NCBI RefSeq assembly: GCF_020085105.1
Contig: NC_058059.1
Span: forward strand, 22,216,042-22,280,041
Length of the DNA stretch: 64,000 nt
Direction: 5' to 3'
Origin: Siniperca chuatsi
Lineage: Eukaryota; Chordata; Actinopteri; Centrarchiformes; Sinipercidae
Both the position numbers and the translations under genes were made by a program. Below the pieces are notes generated by a model, which was not told the origin of the DNA, made no database searches, and worked only from the letters and a program-made list of their open reading frames with translations. How positions within the stretch are numbered: the first letter of the stretch is position 1; every line of letters starts with the position of its first letter. Positions 13,997-25,293 of this stretch are shown here, one piece after another.

Positions 13997-15558
13997 TTCA
14001 ACACCAGGGGAACATTTAGCCCCATCTGTGACCATCTGAGAGAGAAGAGAGAAGACATATGCAGGATCAGAATACCTTTGAAGATGCAACCTGCTGCTAG
14101 ACAATGGGTAACAAAAATAACTTGTGTAGTGTTTGTAATGTTTGTGTAGGGAATGCTATGTGACAGAATCACAGAGTAATGTACTGAGATGGTGCTAGGC
14201 AACATTATGATTGATTAAACTGACCGCCCCAAAATATTTAACTGACCTTTTCCAAAATGTACTCAGAATATAACATTAAAAAAATGCTGTTTTAACATCT
14301 AAGCAGCCTCAAAAAGCGACCCAAAACATGAGTGTGCCTCGTCCGGTGTCAAAAGTGAGTGTTCAGACCGAAAACAACTCTGCATTAAAATATCACAAGG
14401 GGCTGTTGGTGTGGGCGTGTTCCTACAGGTGAGACTGAAATACTATCCAGACAGCCCTGCATGACTAATAAATCCAGGTTTTTTCTCTTTCTCTCTTTAT
14501 TAAAACAATTCACAATACAAGAAATGCAAAAACATCCAGGAGTTTGAAGGCTAATCAAATGCAAAAACACTGCACAGTATTTGATTGGACAAAGTAGTGC
14601 CTTGCTGGATGACTTTGCATTGTGTTGCAGCAAAAGCTGAGACATGTTTAAGTTTCTGCCAGAGGGCCCCTGCCATTTTATTTATTTATTTATTTTTTTG
14701 CCTGAGCATCTGTGTCCAGACCCCTGCAGTGCCAATACAGTGGTCTCATTGAAATGACTGAGGAGGTGGTGGGCAGGCAAAAATGTAAAAGTGTATGCGG
14801 CGATGTCAAGACTACAAAGACACGCAGAAGACACAGAATTCCTGGAGAGAGGTCAGCGGGGCAGAGAGACGGCAGAGTTTTCCCCCCTCGGTCAATGTGG
14901 GTGTTCAGAACATGTATAAACACTTTTGCCTTGGTTGGGCGGTTGGACGATGATATTTCAAGTATACTAAACCCTTTCTAGCTCTCAGTTTGTGTCTAGA
15001 CGTTTGGGTTACCACAGCAGCCAGGGTGTCATTCTGAATTTTGACCACCCGGCTGTGCTGTTGTACCTGAACTGGTGAGCTCCTCTCGGCTGAACTGGTA
15101 CAACAGGTCGTAGTGGCCTCCCAGTGTCCCTGTGCTGTAGTAGTGCGTCCCGAAGCGCTGGAAGATGTCCCTGTAGAGGGCGTAGTTGTACTCGAGAGGA
15201 AGAGCGTGAAGGAACTGGAGGAAAGGCTGTGACAGGACGAGGTCCCCCGGGTCCCTCACCTTGAACGTGGACACGGGCAAAATCTGGTTCACCCGGAAAA
15301 ACTTGGAGTCCTAGGGAAGGAACGATAGGAAATGACTAAGAAGAAGAAGGAAAAGAGGAAGTATAGCTGTAACCAACAATGTGTGTGTGTGTGTGTGTTT
15401 GTGTGTGTGTTCTTATATCCCGGTGGGGACTTTAACCTGTATGCACACTAACCCACGGAGACTTGTGTCACTGTGGGGATAAAAATTAATTAGAATTAGG
15501 TTAAGGTTAGGTTAAGGGGCTAGGGAAAGCATTATGTCAATGACTGTCCCCACGGGGA

Positions 15559-15594
<36 letters not shown>

Positions 15595-16672
15595 TGTTTG
15601 AGTAACTCACTGTTTTTTTTGAAGCTTCAAAAGCTTCCTTGTTGGAGCTGACTTGCGTCATCGATCTCCCACTGTAAAAAAACATGGGGAGGAAAAAGAT
15701 GGGCAAGAAAAGGTTGCGTCCATCTTGTTGGCTGTTTTCAGACGAGCTCGACGTCTTCAAACTGACGGGCTCGGTGTGCAGCGGCTGGGGCTCGGTGCTG
15801 AAGTCCTCCACCACTCCAACCTTTACAACCACAAACACATCTGTAAATCCAGATCTATAACAACAAGAACGGTAACAACAAAAACAAAGCTGTACTTTTC
15901 CTGAAGTGTTCATCTGTGGTGGTAAAGCCAAAGAAAAGAGATTCTCTGCAAACCACGGGTGAACATTTTTCAAATGCTTACATCGAGGCCTCTGTGTGTA
16001 GGATGTGCACATTTCTGACCCTGGCTGCTCCTAGTGGCAGTTTCAAAAAGACAGCCGAAAACAGAAATTGTTGCCCCCGGTTTTCACTGGGATTGTCTAA
16101 TTTTTCTACAAACAAAAATGGATTGCCATTTCGTTTCCCTTCATCGATTCAGCCCAACATTGTGGTCATGTAAGCTGATTTCTGTTTGGAAATAGGGGTT
16201 CATTAAGGATTTTCCCGACGATTGAAGAAATATGCTCATTAACAGCTGTTATTTCCAGTGCTCGGAATGAATAAAAAGTGCTGTTAGTCCCTTTTCACAT
16301 TAGCTGAAAACCTACCTACAAAGCTCTGATTGGTCGGTTGTTTCTCCGACCGCAGAAACAGCTGTCAGTGAGCACAACACAAGACCTATTTTGAATCAGT
16401 GAACAAATCTGAGATGTGGGTGGTGATTCAGAGGTCTGGAACCAGGCTGGCTTTACAGAAAGGCTGTACAATTACACATTACAAATAATAATACTACCTT
16501 AATGTCAAAGCTCTCAAAGTTGTGAGGGACTCGGTGGTAGAGCAGCGTGGTCGGGGGCCTCCTGATGTTGCAACTTCCTCCCATGAACATGTTGTCCAGT
16601 ACGGCTCCCCTCGGCTCCTCTGCTAGAGCATCAAACCTTCAAATACAAATCCGTGAAAAGCCAAATCTCACT

Positions 16673-16712
<40 letters not shown>

Positions 16713-19700
16713 TAAGCACTAAAGCCCAACAAGACATCGGCAGAGCAATATTTATGGGCCGCTATCAGATTATGACTTATAAGAGAAATTGCAGAGCAGT
16801 AAACTGGAGCAAGAAATGTTTTCTTGGCAGCATTGAATATATACTTGTGTTTAATATTGTTTGTTTCGTGTGTTTTTATCTAGAATTATCCATACAGTAA
16901 ATTTAAGTGACTATTGTTCAGCTGTAATATCTTAGCTTAGACATCTTCATCACAAAATTTGATACATTTATGCAAATGAAATTTGGATATATTGTTTTTA
17001 TTGTTTTTTTATATTTTTTTATTGTTTGTTTTCAAGCGCTGACATCAGTATCAGCCTTAAAAATCGAGTATTGGTCAGACTCTTCTAAGTACAATTGTTT
17101 GTTTTTTGCCTTTCCAGCAGTGGCACAGCAACACTCCTAAAAGAATATCAAATTCAGTGCAACAGTGCAAGACGTACTAATAAAAATGTTGTGTTCTTGA
17201 CTTGACAGAAAGGAATGGAATTTATGAACAGAGCAGGGAGGAATGTGGGCCTCGGCAGTGACCTTTTGCCCTTTAGCTTACCCATTTCCCACAAGGTCAG
17301 CCCCAGGGGCCACCCTCTTCTCCGCTGGACACACAGTTTTTAAGTCGACACATTCCCTCTCATCAGAGTTATCTCCACAGTCGTTCTGTCTGTTGCATGT
17401 TAGCGTCGAGTTGATGCAGCGTCCTGCAGCAGAGAGGACGTTTTGTAGACGATCACATATTCACTCAATCAGCTGGCAAAATTAGGATTCTAAAAAAATT
17501 TGGAGGATCGCACATGTGACACTTTTTCAGTTGCGTAAAAACAGTACTTACCATTATCACACTTAAAGTCGTCTCTGCAGTCGACGGGGGCTAACTTGCA
17601 CTCCGTGGAGGGGTAACAGGGCCTCTCCTCTGACAGCTCCACGCTGCAGGCCGACCCTCCAAACTGGGACGGCCTCTGGACAGACCGCGTCCGAAACTGT
17701 GGCAACGACATGTGAGAGAGTGTGTGAGAGATTTTGATTCATTTAGGCAGAAGGATAGACAGAACAGAAGAAACAAAAGTAGAGACAGACATGCGTTTTA
17801 CTCATGGAATGCCCAAAAGATGGGGGGGGGGAAGAAATTTTCTAGTCTTTCCTGCCCTTCTAAGAGGAGAGTTTGAAACTGTTCATGTGGCAGAAGTGAC
17901 TGGAGGATATAGAACGGCTTGTCATAAAGCAAGACATACTGTCAAAGTGTAAAATTAAATAAAATCTAGAAAATATAACTGACAGTGAATGTGAGAAAAA
18001 AAATCTAATTTCCTTCTTTTTTTAGTCAAACATAACAAAATTGCATTTATACAGTACTAATTTATTTTCCCAGTTGCATTTTGGTGACTCGCTGCCTGGA
18101 TTTTGTTCGAGTTCAGGGTTCACATCCTGAGTGGTTACGTTTAGGCAACAAAAGCATTTTGGTTAAGGTTAGTGAAAGATCATGGGTTCGATAAATATAA
18201 CAAACGGGGCGTGTCGTGTTTGAAATAATCGCAGGCTTTTTCTGTATCACTAACCGTAACCAAGCCTAAAAGACAACCATAAAAAGTTTAATAATGCTGA
18301 AGTCAATAGAAGCGGATATTGGATTGGAAGATCGGATATTTTGGCGGGAAACAAATGAAACAGGTTGTCCGGGAACATTTTACTGATTCGTTCAATATCG
18401 ACATTTTGCAACCTGGAAAATACATTAATTATCAACATTTCATCATCATGTTGGTAAAAAAAAGTAATCCAGGCGGCCTTACATTTCCGCCAAAATGTCT
18501 TTGCTTTGCAAAGTGGTTGTATATAAACAACATTTTTAGGTGGCAGGGTTGGCTTCGGGGCCTGGGAGTGGAGTTGTGCTGCAGGAATTTGGACTTTGGC
18601 CTCAGTATTTCTAAAATCCTGGCTATGGCCCTCATTAGCAGCAACTACTTGTGTCATTCCATATACTGTATATCACTACTTTTAAAATGTAATCATTGTA
18701 TGTACTATTATTTATTTACTCTTTTTATGTATGTTCTCACGCCATCAGTAAAGTTTCATTGAACTGACTTGAATTGAGACACAGAGAGAGTCCAGTTCTA
18801 ATGTGTCCGGACACCTGGCTGTTTTTGTGTCATCAAATTTACCATTTACTGGTTAAAAAAAAAAAAAAATTAAAAGATTAAAAGATTTAATCCAAAAATA
18901 GTTACTGGCACAACGTAATAATATTATAATACAGCCTCACAGCCAAACGTTTGTGTATAACAACTTTAAGTCATCCCTTCATCCCAAACTCATTCTGTGT
19001 ATAAAGCATCCATGTGTCCCAATTCGACTGTATACGGCACTAAATACATATTGTCATAACTTTTTGCACTTTTTTACAGCAAGTATTCAAGACATCCATG
19101 TACTCTGCCATTCTGTTCTAACAGGAAATTATACAATACATGTACCAATGGACATAAATCAAAGTGAGACTTTGGAATGACGTTGCCAATTAAACCCCGA
19201 GCGGAAGATAAAGCTCCATTCACTGAAAGAAGCCCGTGAGACATCATCTAACGCTCCTAACAGACAGTGTACCTTTGAGCGTAGATTATTTTGTTTACAT
19301 GTAAGGCAAAATGTTTTTTTCAAAGATCAAAAACTTTTTGTTTTCTGAGATCTTTCTTTAGCTGTCTCATTTGAATATTTTCTAACTGCGAGCAGCTCCT
19401 CTATTTGTGCACTGGACAGTAGGGTCCATCAACAGCAAACGACTGCTTTGAGCACACTTAACACTTTAATGTTGTCACTTTTCCGGTCTGAATGGAATTA
19501 AGACACAGCTATGAGATGGAATATGTAACCCCTTTGGTTTTGCAGTGTGATTTGGGTGTTTCTTGCCTGTTTCTTGGCGCAGGGTGAGCAGTCGGACCAG
19601 GGCCCGAACTCTGTCAGCAGGCAGTTGATTGGACAGGTCTGCTCATTACAAGCTCTGCTGTCGTGTTTCTCACACAGCTTATCGCAGCTGCTCTTCCAGA

Positions 19701-21091
19701 AATAATCCTCATACTGAAATGCCCTGTCAAAAAAAGTATTGAAATCACTTTTACGTCCAGCAGCTGCCGGCATCATCTCCATTAGGTATGTGTCTTTCAT
19801 AACGTTAACTGAAAACAGCAGAGGAAAGAAGAAAAGAATTCTTAATCACAGTATTTCACAACGCTCTGACTCGATTTTCACAACAGTTTCAGTTTGCAAA
19901 ATTCATAACACAAAATGCTATACTTGCGTCTGTGCTGTCTCACCGTCTCACCTTTGTCTGTAGTGTGTCTCCCTTGTGTCAGTGCTGTGTCCTACCTGTG
20001 TCAGTGTTGTGTGTCGGTGTGCTGTGTCTCACCTATGTCTATAATGTCTCACTTGTATCAGTGTGTCTCCTGTGTCTTACTGTCTATCTTACTGTGTCTG
20101 TGCCGTGTCCCACCTGTATCTGTGCTGTGTCTCACCTGTGTCTGTGTCTCACATGTTTCTATGCTGTGTCACATGTGTATTGTGTCTAACTTGTGTCCGT
20201 GCTGTCTCACCATCTCACCTTGTGTCCTACCTGTGTCAGTGTTGTGTGTTGGTGTGCTGTGTCTCACTGGTATCTTTACTGTCTCACTTATGTCTTTAAT
20301 GTCTCACTTGTATCAGTGTGTCTCCTGTGTCCGTGCTGTTTCTCACTTTGTCTGTGCTGTGTCCAACCTGTCTTACCTGTGTCTGTTCTGTGTCTCACCT
20401 GGGTCTGTGTCTTACCTGTGTCTGTGCTGTGTCACATGTGTATTCTAACTTGTGTCCATGCTCTCTCACCTTTGTCTGCAGTGTGTCTCGCTTGTGTCAG
20501 TGCTGTGTCCTACCTGTGTCAGTGTTGTGTGTTGGTGTGCTGTGTCTCACTTGTATCAGTGTGTCTCCTGTGTCTGTGCTGAATCTTACTGTGTCTGTGC
20601 CATGTCCCACCTTTCTCTGTGCTGTGTCCAACCTGTCTTACCTGTATCTGTTCTTTGTCTCACCTGGGTCTATGTCTTACCTGTGTCTGTTCTGTGTCTC
20701 ACCTGGGTCTGTGTCTTACCTGTGTCTGTGTCTCACCTTGGTCTGTGCTTTGTCACACGTGTATTGTGTCTAACTTGTGTCTGTGGTCTCACCGTCTCAC
20801 CTTTGTCTGTAGTGTGTCTCGCTTGTGTCAGTGCTGTGTCCTACCTGTGTCAGTATGCTGTGTCTCACTGGTATCTGTACTGTCTCACTTATGTCTATGA
20901 TGTCTCACGTGTATCAGTGTCTCCCGTGTCTGTGCTGTGTCTCACCTCTCTCTGTGCTGTGTACCGTGGTTGCAGGTCTTGGTGCAGGCGGACCAGGATC
21001 CCCAGGGGTACCGGTCACAGAAACAGGCCAGCCCAGCTGAAATCCAGCTGAGGAGCTGTAGCAGCAGGACCAACTGTCTGGAAGGAGCCAT
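4505..21091 (-). CDS. c6: Complement component C6 (complete, 17 coding exons)
   Basis: C6 is a secreted complement protein that binds C5b and starts membrane attack complex assembly. Coding exons in transcript order: 21091-20946, 19723-19567, 17696-17552, 17423-17282, 16636-16498, 15820-15611, 15310-15067, 13426-13304, 13160-12994, 12873-12648, 11243-11075, 10756-10645, 9007-8875, 8733-8539, 6909-6822, 6517-6273, 4686-4505. All phases agree; the total of 2823 nt gives 940 residues (human C6: 934). Layout: signal peptide ~1-22, then CFCDRYPWGSW; TSP1 ~23-81 and ~82-137; LDLa ~138-175 (CNRQNDCGDNSDE); MACPF ~176-525 (FGTHYYSTGTLGG, IPCAVTKRRHLRKAL); EGF ~526-558; TSP1 ~566-615 (DGYWSCWGPWSGCG); two CCPs ~643-768; two FIM modules ~780-940. 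The start is the only ATG opening a signal peptide in frame. Intron 2 uses a GC donor. Intron 1 is filled by a minisatellite that reaches into exon 1. Confidence 0.96.
5500..5875. repeat. Foldback-family repeat, arm copy 1 (c6 last intron)
   Basis: The copy carries the family landmarks ttagtgagctttagaggtg (near 5555), ctgtttcccctgcttcc (near 5600) and the end gttgaactattccctta (near 5857). It matches the right arm of the complete element at 22765-23590. Extra related sequence may extend left to about 5290. Confidence 0.55.
7700..7960 (+). repeat. Dispersed teleost repeat ending in 'ctatataaataaaattgaa' (copy 1)
   Basis: The sequence runs from ttgagtctggttctgctc through tgctcatggtgggatttg and gacctgctctataggaaaa to a tail of ctatataaataaaattgaa. 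A second copy in the same orientation lies at 59800-60090. The A-rich, ATTG-reiterated tail is typical of a retroposed SINE or LINE 3' end; the family name is not assigned. Confidence 0.6.
10451..10475. repeat. (TG)n microsatellite
   Basis: About 12 uninterrupted TG units in the c6 intron between exons 12 and 13. Confidence 0.9.
12020..12490 (+). repeat. Dispersed teleost repeat in c6 intron
   Basis: This segment contains the strings agcaaatgctaacatgc, gcatgctgacattagc and cagcatggctgtagactc, which I recognise as recurring in many fish introns. It has no coding capacity and its edges are approximate. Confidence 0.5.
13969..13996. repeat. (AC)n microsatellite
   Basis: About 14 AC units within the c6 intron between exons 7 and 8. 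Confidence 0.85.
15381..15592. repeat. Repeat flanked by two (TG)n tracts in c6 intron 6
   Basis: TG tracts at 15381-15410 and 15561-15592 flank a 150-bp core. The core contains ggttaaggttaggttaagg and a pair of inverted GGGGAC/GTCCCC motifs (cggtggggactt near 15421, gactgtccccacgggg near 15542). The composite almost fills the 300-bp intron between exons 15310-15067 and 15820-15611. Confidence 0.6.
16676..16708. repeat. Poly(T) tract of 33 bp beside a c6 acceptor
   Basis: A run of 33 T on the + strand, read as poly(A) in c6 pre-mRNA, starts 39 nt upstream of the acceptor of exon 16636-16498. Confidence 0.9.
18080..18260. repeat. Dispersed repeat with 'ggttaaggttag' core
   Basis: Contains ggttacgtttaggcaacaaa and ttggttaaggttagtgaaag followed by gatcatgg. 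A related sequence in opposite orientation (aacccaaaccatgatcttta) lies near 61122. It sits in c6 intron 2 and is noncoding. Confidence 0.45.
19915..20963. repeat. Minisatellite filling c6 intron 1 and overlapping exon 1
   Basis: About 1 kb is a degenerate tandem array of ~20-22-bp units of the type tgtgctgtgtctcacctgtg. A longer-range period of roughly 260-330 bp is visible: the block around tgtgtcctacctgtgtcag recurs near 19987, 20221, 20505 and 20836. On the - strand most units contain a splice-donor-like AGGTGAG, CAGGTAAG or CAGGTAGG. The true donor of c6 exon 1 (exon end 20946) lies at the right edge of the array, and the last ~15-20 coding nucleotides are unit-like. Confidence 0.9.
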
Positions 21092-22764
21092 CGGGGACGT
21101 TCTCACTGGTTTCACCTCCTTTGAAAATAATTGGATGACCAGGCCAGAATCACCAGTTGTCTTCTTTTATTCAACTAGATAAATACGGTATTAAAATGTG
21201 TTGTTTATTTCACTTCTATTTTTTGGGATTTTAGATTTGTTTGGATTTTCATTACACAGATAATTATTGTGACTTTGAATAAACACTATAAAATATCAGC
21301 ATTACAAACAGGACAAAATCTAACAACACTGATTCCCAACTGAACATCTAAACATCAACACTCTACTCAAAATCAAAGGATGACTTGATGCTCCCGCAGA
21401 TTCTCCACAGAGGAACATCCTAACAAACCTTTCTCAGCGTGGGAACATGATGATTGGACTGTGAGGACATCCACTAACCCAAACCCTAAACTCAAATCTA
21501 CTGTCCTCTACTTCAGAACCAAATGCAGCAGCACTTCCCTGCAGTGCAGCCTCCACAGTATTTGCTACTTTACCTTGAAAACATTTTGTTCTCAAACATA
21601 TTAAAGTGATTCATTAATCTCTGTTTTCAATGTTTTTTTTTTATGCAATACTACATGTTTTACATTTAGACTAAATAAATGTTTGATGCACACAAAACAT
21701 GTCTTTTAGGCAAGGCAAGGTAAGTTTTGGTTTCATAAACAGAGTGAATTCAGTGTTTCAGGGGGAAAAAAAAGAATACATTTCTGCAACATTTAATTTT
21801 CTAAAGTTCAGTCAAAATGCTTAAAAAAAAAAGCAAAATCTGACTCACCACATATACTGACGTCCTCTTCAGCAGATATTAAAGCATATGATTTAGTAGC
21901 TCCTGTGTTTGACTGTATATTCGGGCAGTTAAGAGTCTTCTCACTAAGTCGACTCTGCAATGCAGGCAGAGATGCCATCAGCAATATAAAACCTCCCCCT
22001 GTGATTTCCCATGGGAAGCCAGTTGTTTTTTGACTCACATTGCCCAATCTGTGTCCAAAAAACATCTCAAAATAAAAACTACTTTTTATTAATAATAACA
22101 ATGATCAGAAAACATAGTAACACATGAAGTTCTTACATAACCCTCTTGTAACTTATTGTTACGGGAAATAAAGAGCTCTGGAGTTTCCCGGCTGCAGAGA
22201 CATAAACCAGATGTTTTGTGTTCGAGACTTGACACCCGGAGATACCGAGGGGGAGAAAACATTTTTTCTTTCCACACTTTCATTAGTTATCCAAGTATTT
22301 GCACAATCTGGCACTAAGCACTATCGCACTTGGTCCATGTTGTAAAAGGCACATAAGTGAATTCTGCCTAATTTGCAACTGCAACACTGTAACTGAAACA
22401 AAAAATGTGCATACTGAGAAATGTTGCTTAATTTTTCCAAGACTTTGGGGATATGAAGTGTTACAAAACATATCGAGACATGAAATGCCCAAAAGTTGTG
22501 CATTCATTTTGTAATTTGACAGATTAAATGGGGCAAAATAGAATAGAAGTAAAGCAAATATATATTTATATTGAAGAAATAAAGAAAGTGGAACCTCTAT
22601 ACAGTTAGTTGAAAACATCTTCCTCGTGGAAAACCTGATGTGAATACTCCAATCAGAGGATGCACAACTGGAGGAAAACTGGGCAAAATGGAAATTATTT
22701 GACTGAAACCAACATGATCGAAAAGGCAAAGACAACTGAATTGAGCAGCAAGATTGTCTTTTTA

Positions 22765-23590
22765 CTTAAAGGAATAGTTCAACATTTTGGGAAACATTCT
22801 TATTCGCTTTTTTTTCCCAAGAGTGAGATGAAAGGACCGATATCAATCTCATCTCTGTGTGTTAAGTACGGAGCTGGAGTCAAGACACGGTTAGCCTAGC
22901 TTAGCATTAAGACTGGTGGCAGGGGAAACAGCTAGCCTAGCTCTGTCCAAAGTTCAAATACTACACATATACAAACACCTCTTAAGCTCACTAATTAACA
23001 TGTTGTTTCTAATTTAATTCAAACACAAAACAATATAGAAAAACTATTTCTAGTTTTAGAGCAAGTTATGTGCAGGAGCTGTTTCTTGGCGTGCGAAAGC
23101 TCTGCCCAGTGTCTTACTGAAGCCTTGATAAATTGAGATTGCCAGGTTTGGTTGCATCATTGTGCCTGCACAGAGATCAATCCCACAACCAGTCCTCACC
23201 GGCCAGATCTGGAAACCAGCTGGAGACGCAGCATAGAGGTGATGGGCAGATGGATAAACTGTGGTTTGTCACAAAATAGTTCCAGCATTTAATTCCCCCT
23301 AAAACCACATTCTGTTGTTTGTACATTTCTGTTTGTGTAGAAATTAAACAATGAGATACAGTATGTTCATTAGTGAGCTTTAGAGGTGCTGGCAGGCACA
23401 TTTTTTCACTTTGGACAGAGGCAGATTAGCTGTTTCCCCCTGCTTCCACTCTTTATGCTAAGCTAGGCTAACCATATTCTGACTACAGCTCTGAACATAA
23501 CTTATAGACATGAAATTGATATTGATCCTCATCTCACTGTTGGAAAGAAAGCAAAAAAACTGTTTCAAAATGTTGAACTATTCCTCTAAG
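22765..23590. mobile_element. Complete foldback element, about 826 bp, with 25-bp terminal inverted repeats
   Basis: The left end at 22765 begins cttaaaggaatagttcaac and the right end at 23590, read on the other strand, begins cttagaggaatagttcaac. The 25-bp ends differ at one base. The arms continue as imperfect inverted repeats for over 200 bp: gttagcctagcttagcat near 22889 pairs with atgctaagctaggctaac near 23455, and cctcttaagctcactaat pairs with attagtgagctttagagg. No transposase is present. Partial copies lie at 5500, 31815, 49905 and 62640. Confidence 0.75.
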
Positions 23591-23643
23591 ATAAAAACAA
23601 TAATAAAAAAAAAAGAAATATCATCTTCTTTGTATATAAAACT

Positions 23644-23649
23644 TTTATT
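23644..23649 (-). terminator. Candidate rgs7bp polyadenylation signal
   Basis: TTTATT on the + strand reads AATAAA on the rgs7bp strand, 1.84 kb after the stop codon. Other AATAAA candidates lie nearer the stop (for example near 24341, 24806 and 25038), so the true 3' end is uncertain. Confidence 0.35.
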
Positions 23650-25256
23650 CACATTATAAAATGTCCTAAGCTGTACATAGGTTTAGCTGTGGATTCTCTA
23701 CACTGCAGGGCGCACTAACTACACATGGCCTACTCTGAGTCATATACATGCCAAAACAAAGAATTTTGCAACTGACACATCACCACTTTAGATTACATTA
23801 AAGAAAAAAAAAACACCTTCACAAACACGAATTTACAAATTACATTGCACTGATGGGAAAATGTCTCTAGTAGCAGAATGCTTCAGGTGAAGAACCGTAT
23901 GAGTGGATTTCAGTTTGTTTTGTGTGTAATTTTTTCAATTCTGCTGTCTCTGCAGAACGTCTGCAAAGCCCTTGTGATGGAAAACTGAAGCTGATGAGTT
24001 AAAAATGTTCTTTTTCAGAGAATGACGTGCTGCACATTCATGTAAAACAAGACTAAAAGACCGGCTGGAGGCTGCAATGATCATTACACCCCAAAATACT
24101 GAGGCGCTGGACAGAAGTGACGACATACACGATTTAGCTATTCTTTACGACAGAGTATTAGAGCATCATAATATTACAAGTGGCAGTTTTACAAGAAAAA
24201 GTCTTGATATTATGATAATAAAGTCACAGAAAAAGATGCATTTCGAGAACAAAATATCATGTTGTGATTAGACTGGGCAGACTACACATGCACTCACTTG
24301 TTTACTATGACAGAGCATTAAAAGAAACATCTCACCGTACAACTTTATTCTCAAAATGTTATGGCTTTTTCTTGCAAAATATGACTTATTCTCGTACTCT
24401 CAACGACTATCTGACAATCTGCCAAAGATGTCTAAAAGGCAAAGTTTAGGCAAAGCTCTGTAACAGCTTTCACTTATCTGGCATAAAGTTGATTTTTACA
24501 TACGCACTGTTCAAAATCCTTTTTCCTATAGAAAAGGAAATTATTATTATTATAGGGGCCAATCACGTATACGCAACATAACACTGTAGATGAATTATTG
24601 TGTCGACGAGGTGTCACAGCACACAGGTAAGTAGAGACTCACCTGGCAAGAGCCTCTACTGAATGATGTTCAGATGAAATACATCAGGAGGTTATTGGGA
24701 CTGAAACATCTCACATTGTGACACATTCAAACATGGAGGCGTGACACGAGCACAACGAGACAGCCGAAAACTGAAAAATGCCAGTGCATAGCCGGAATAT
24801 GTACATTTTTATTCTCTTCCTTTATATAAAATGGCACAAAACAGAAAGATAGGCAGGGATGACTGAATGTGTACGAATGTCTCACCTTAAAAAAAAAAAA
24901 AAAAAACAAAAATTCTGCAAGGGCCTAAAACTGAAACCCAAACCCGGCGCCATGTCTGTGTCTTTAAGGTCCGACCCAGCAGAACCCGAATGGTACTGAA
25001 AAATTTGAGACCTGTTAGCCGGCACTACATTTTTGCTTTATTTTATCCATTACTGACCGTTAGCTCGCCAGTCTAATGCAACACTTTGGCTTCACTATTT
25101 CCCTCTTCCCACTGGGCATTGTGTATGTACTATCTACTTTTATTTCTAAATAAAATGCATTTGAAAAGAACTAAATCCAAGCATGAAATGTTACGCAACA
25201 AAATGGGCCGGACCCGAACGAGCTGAGTGGCAGAACTCAAGAACCAAATGACCAAC

Positions 25257-25260
<4 letters not shown>

Positions 25261-25288
<28 letters not shown>
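25261..25288. repeat. Poly(A) tract of 28 bp
   Basis: A 28-base A run in the presumed rgs7bp 3' UTR region (a U run in the transcript). Most likely a simple repeat. Confidence 0.85.

Positions 25289-25293
<5 letters not shown>

Larger units (their letters stand above)
4687..20945. other. c6 introns: overall content
   Basis: Most c6 introns longer than 300 bp (4687-6272, 6910-8538, 9008-10644, 11244-12647, 13427-15066, 15821-16497, 16637-17281, 17697-19566, 19724-20945) show only dispersed repeats, microsatellites and AT-rich DNA, listed separately where recognisable. I see no nested gene on either strand. The open frames in these introns lack domains and mostly come from simple repeats or exon shadows. 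Confidence 0.6.

Noticed and set aside
15512-16012. 166-residue - strand frame with a Thr-His repeat
   Set aside because: Only 15611-15820 is real (c6 exon 6); the rest is intron and TG microsatellite.
19915-21051. Several overlapping + strand open frames of 70-199 residues rich in Val, Ser, Cys and Leu
   Set aside because: They are readings of the stop-poor c6 intron 1 minisatellite in different frames, with no domain and on the strand opposite c6.
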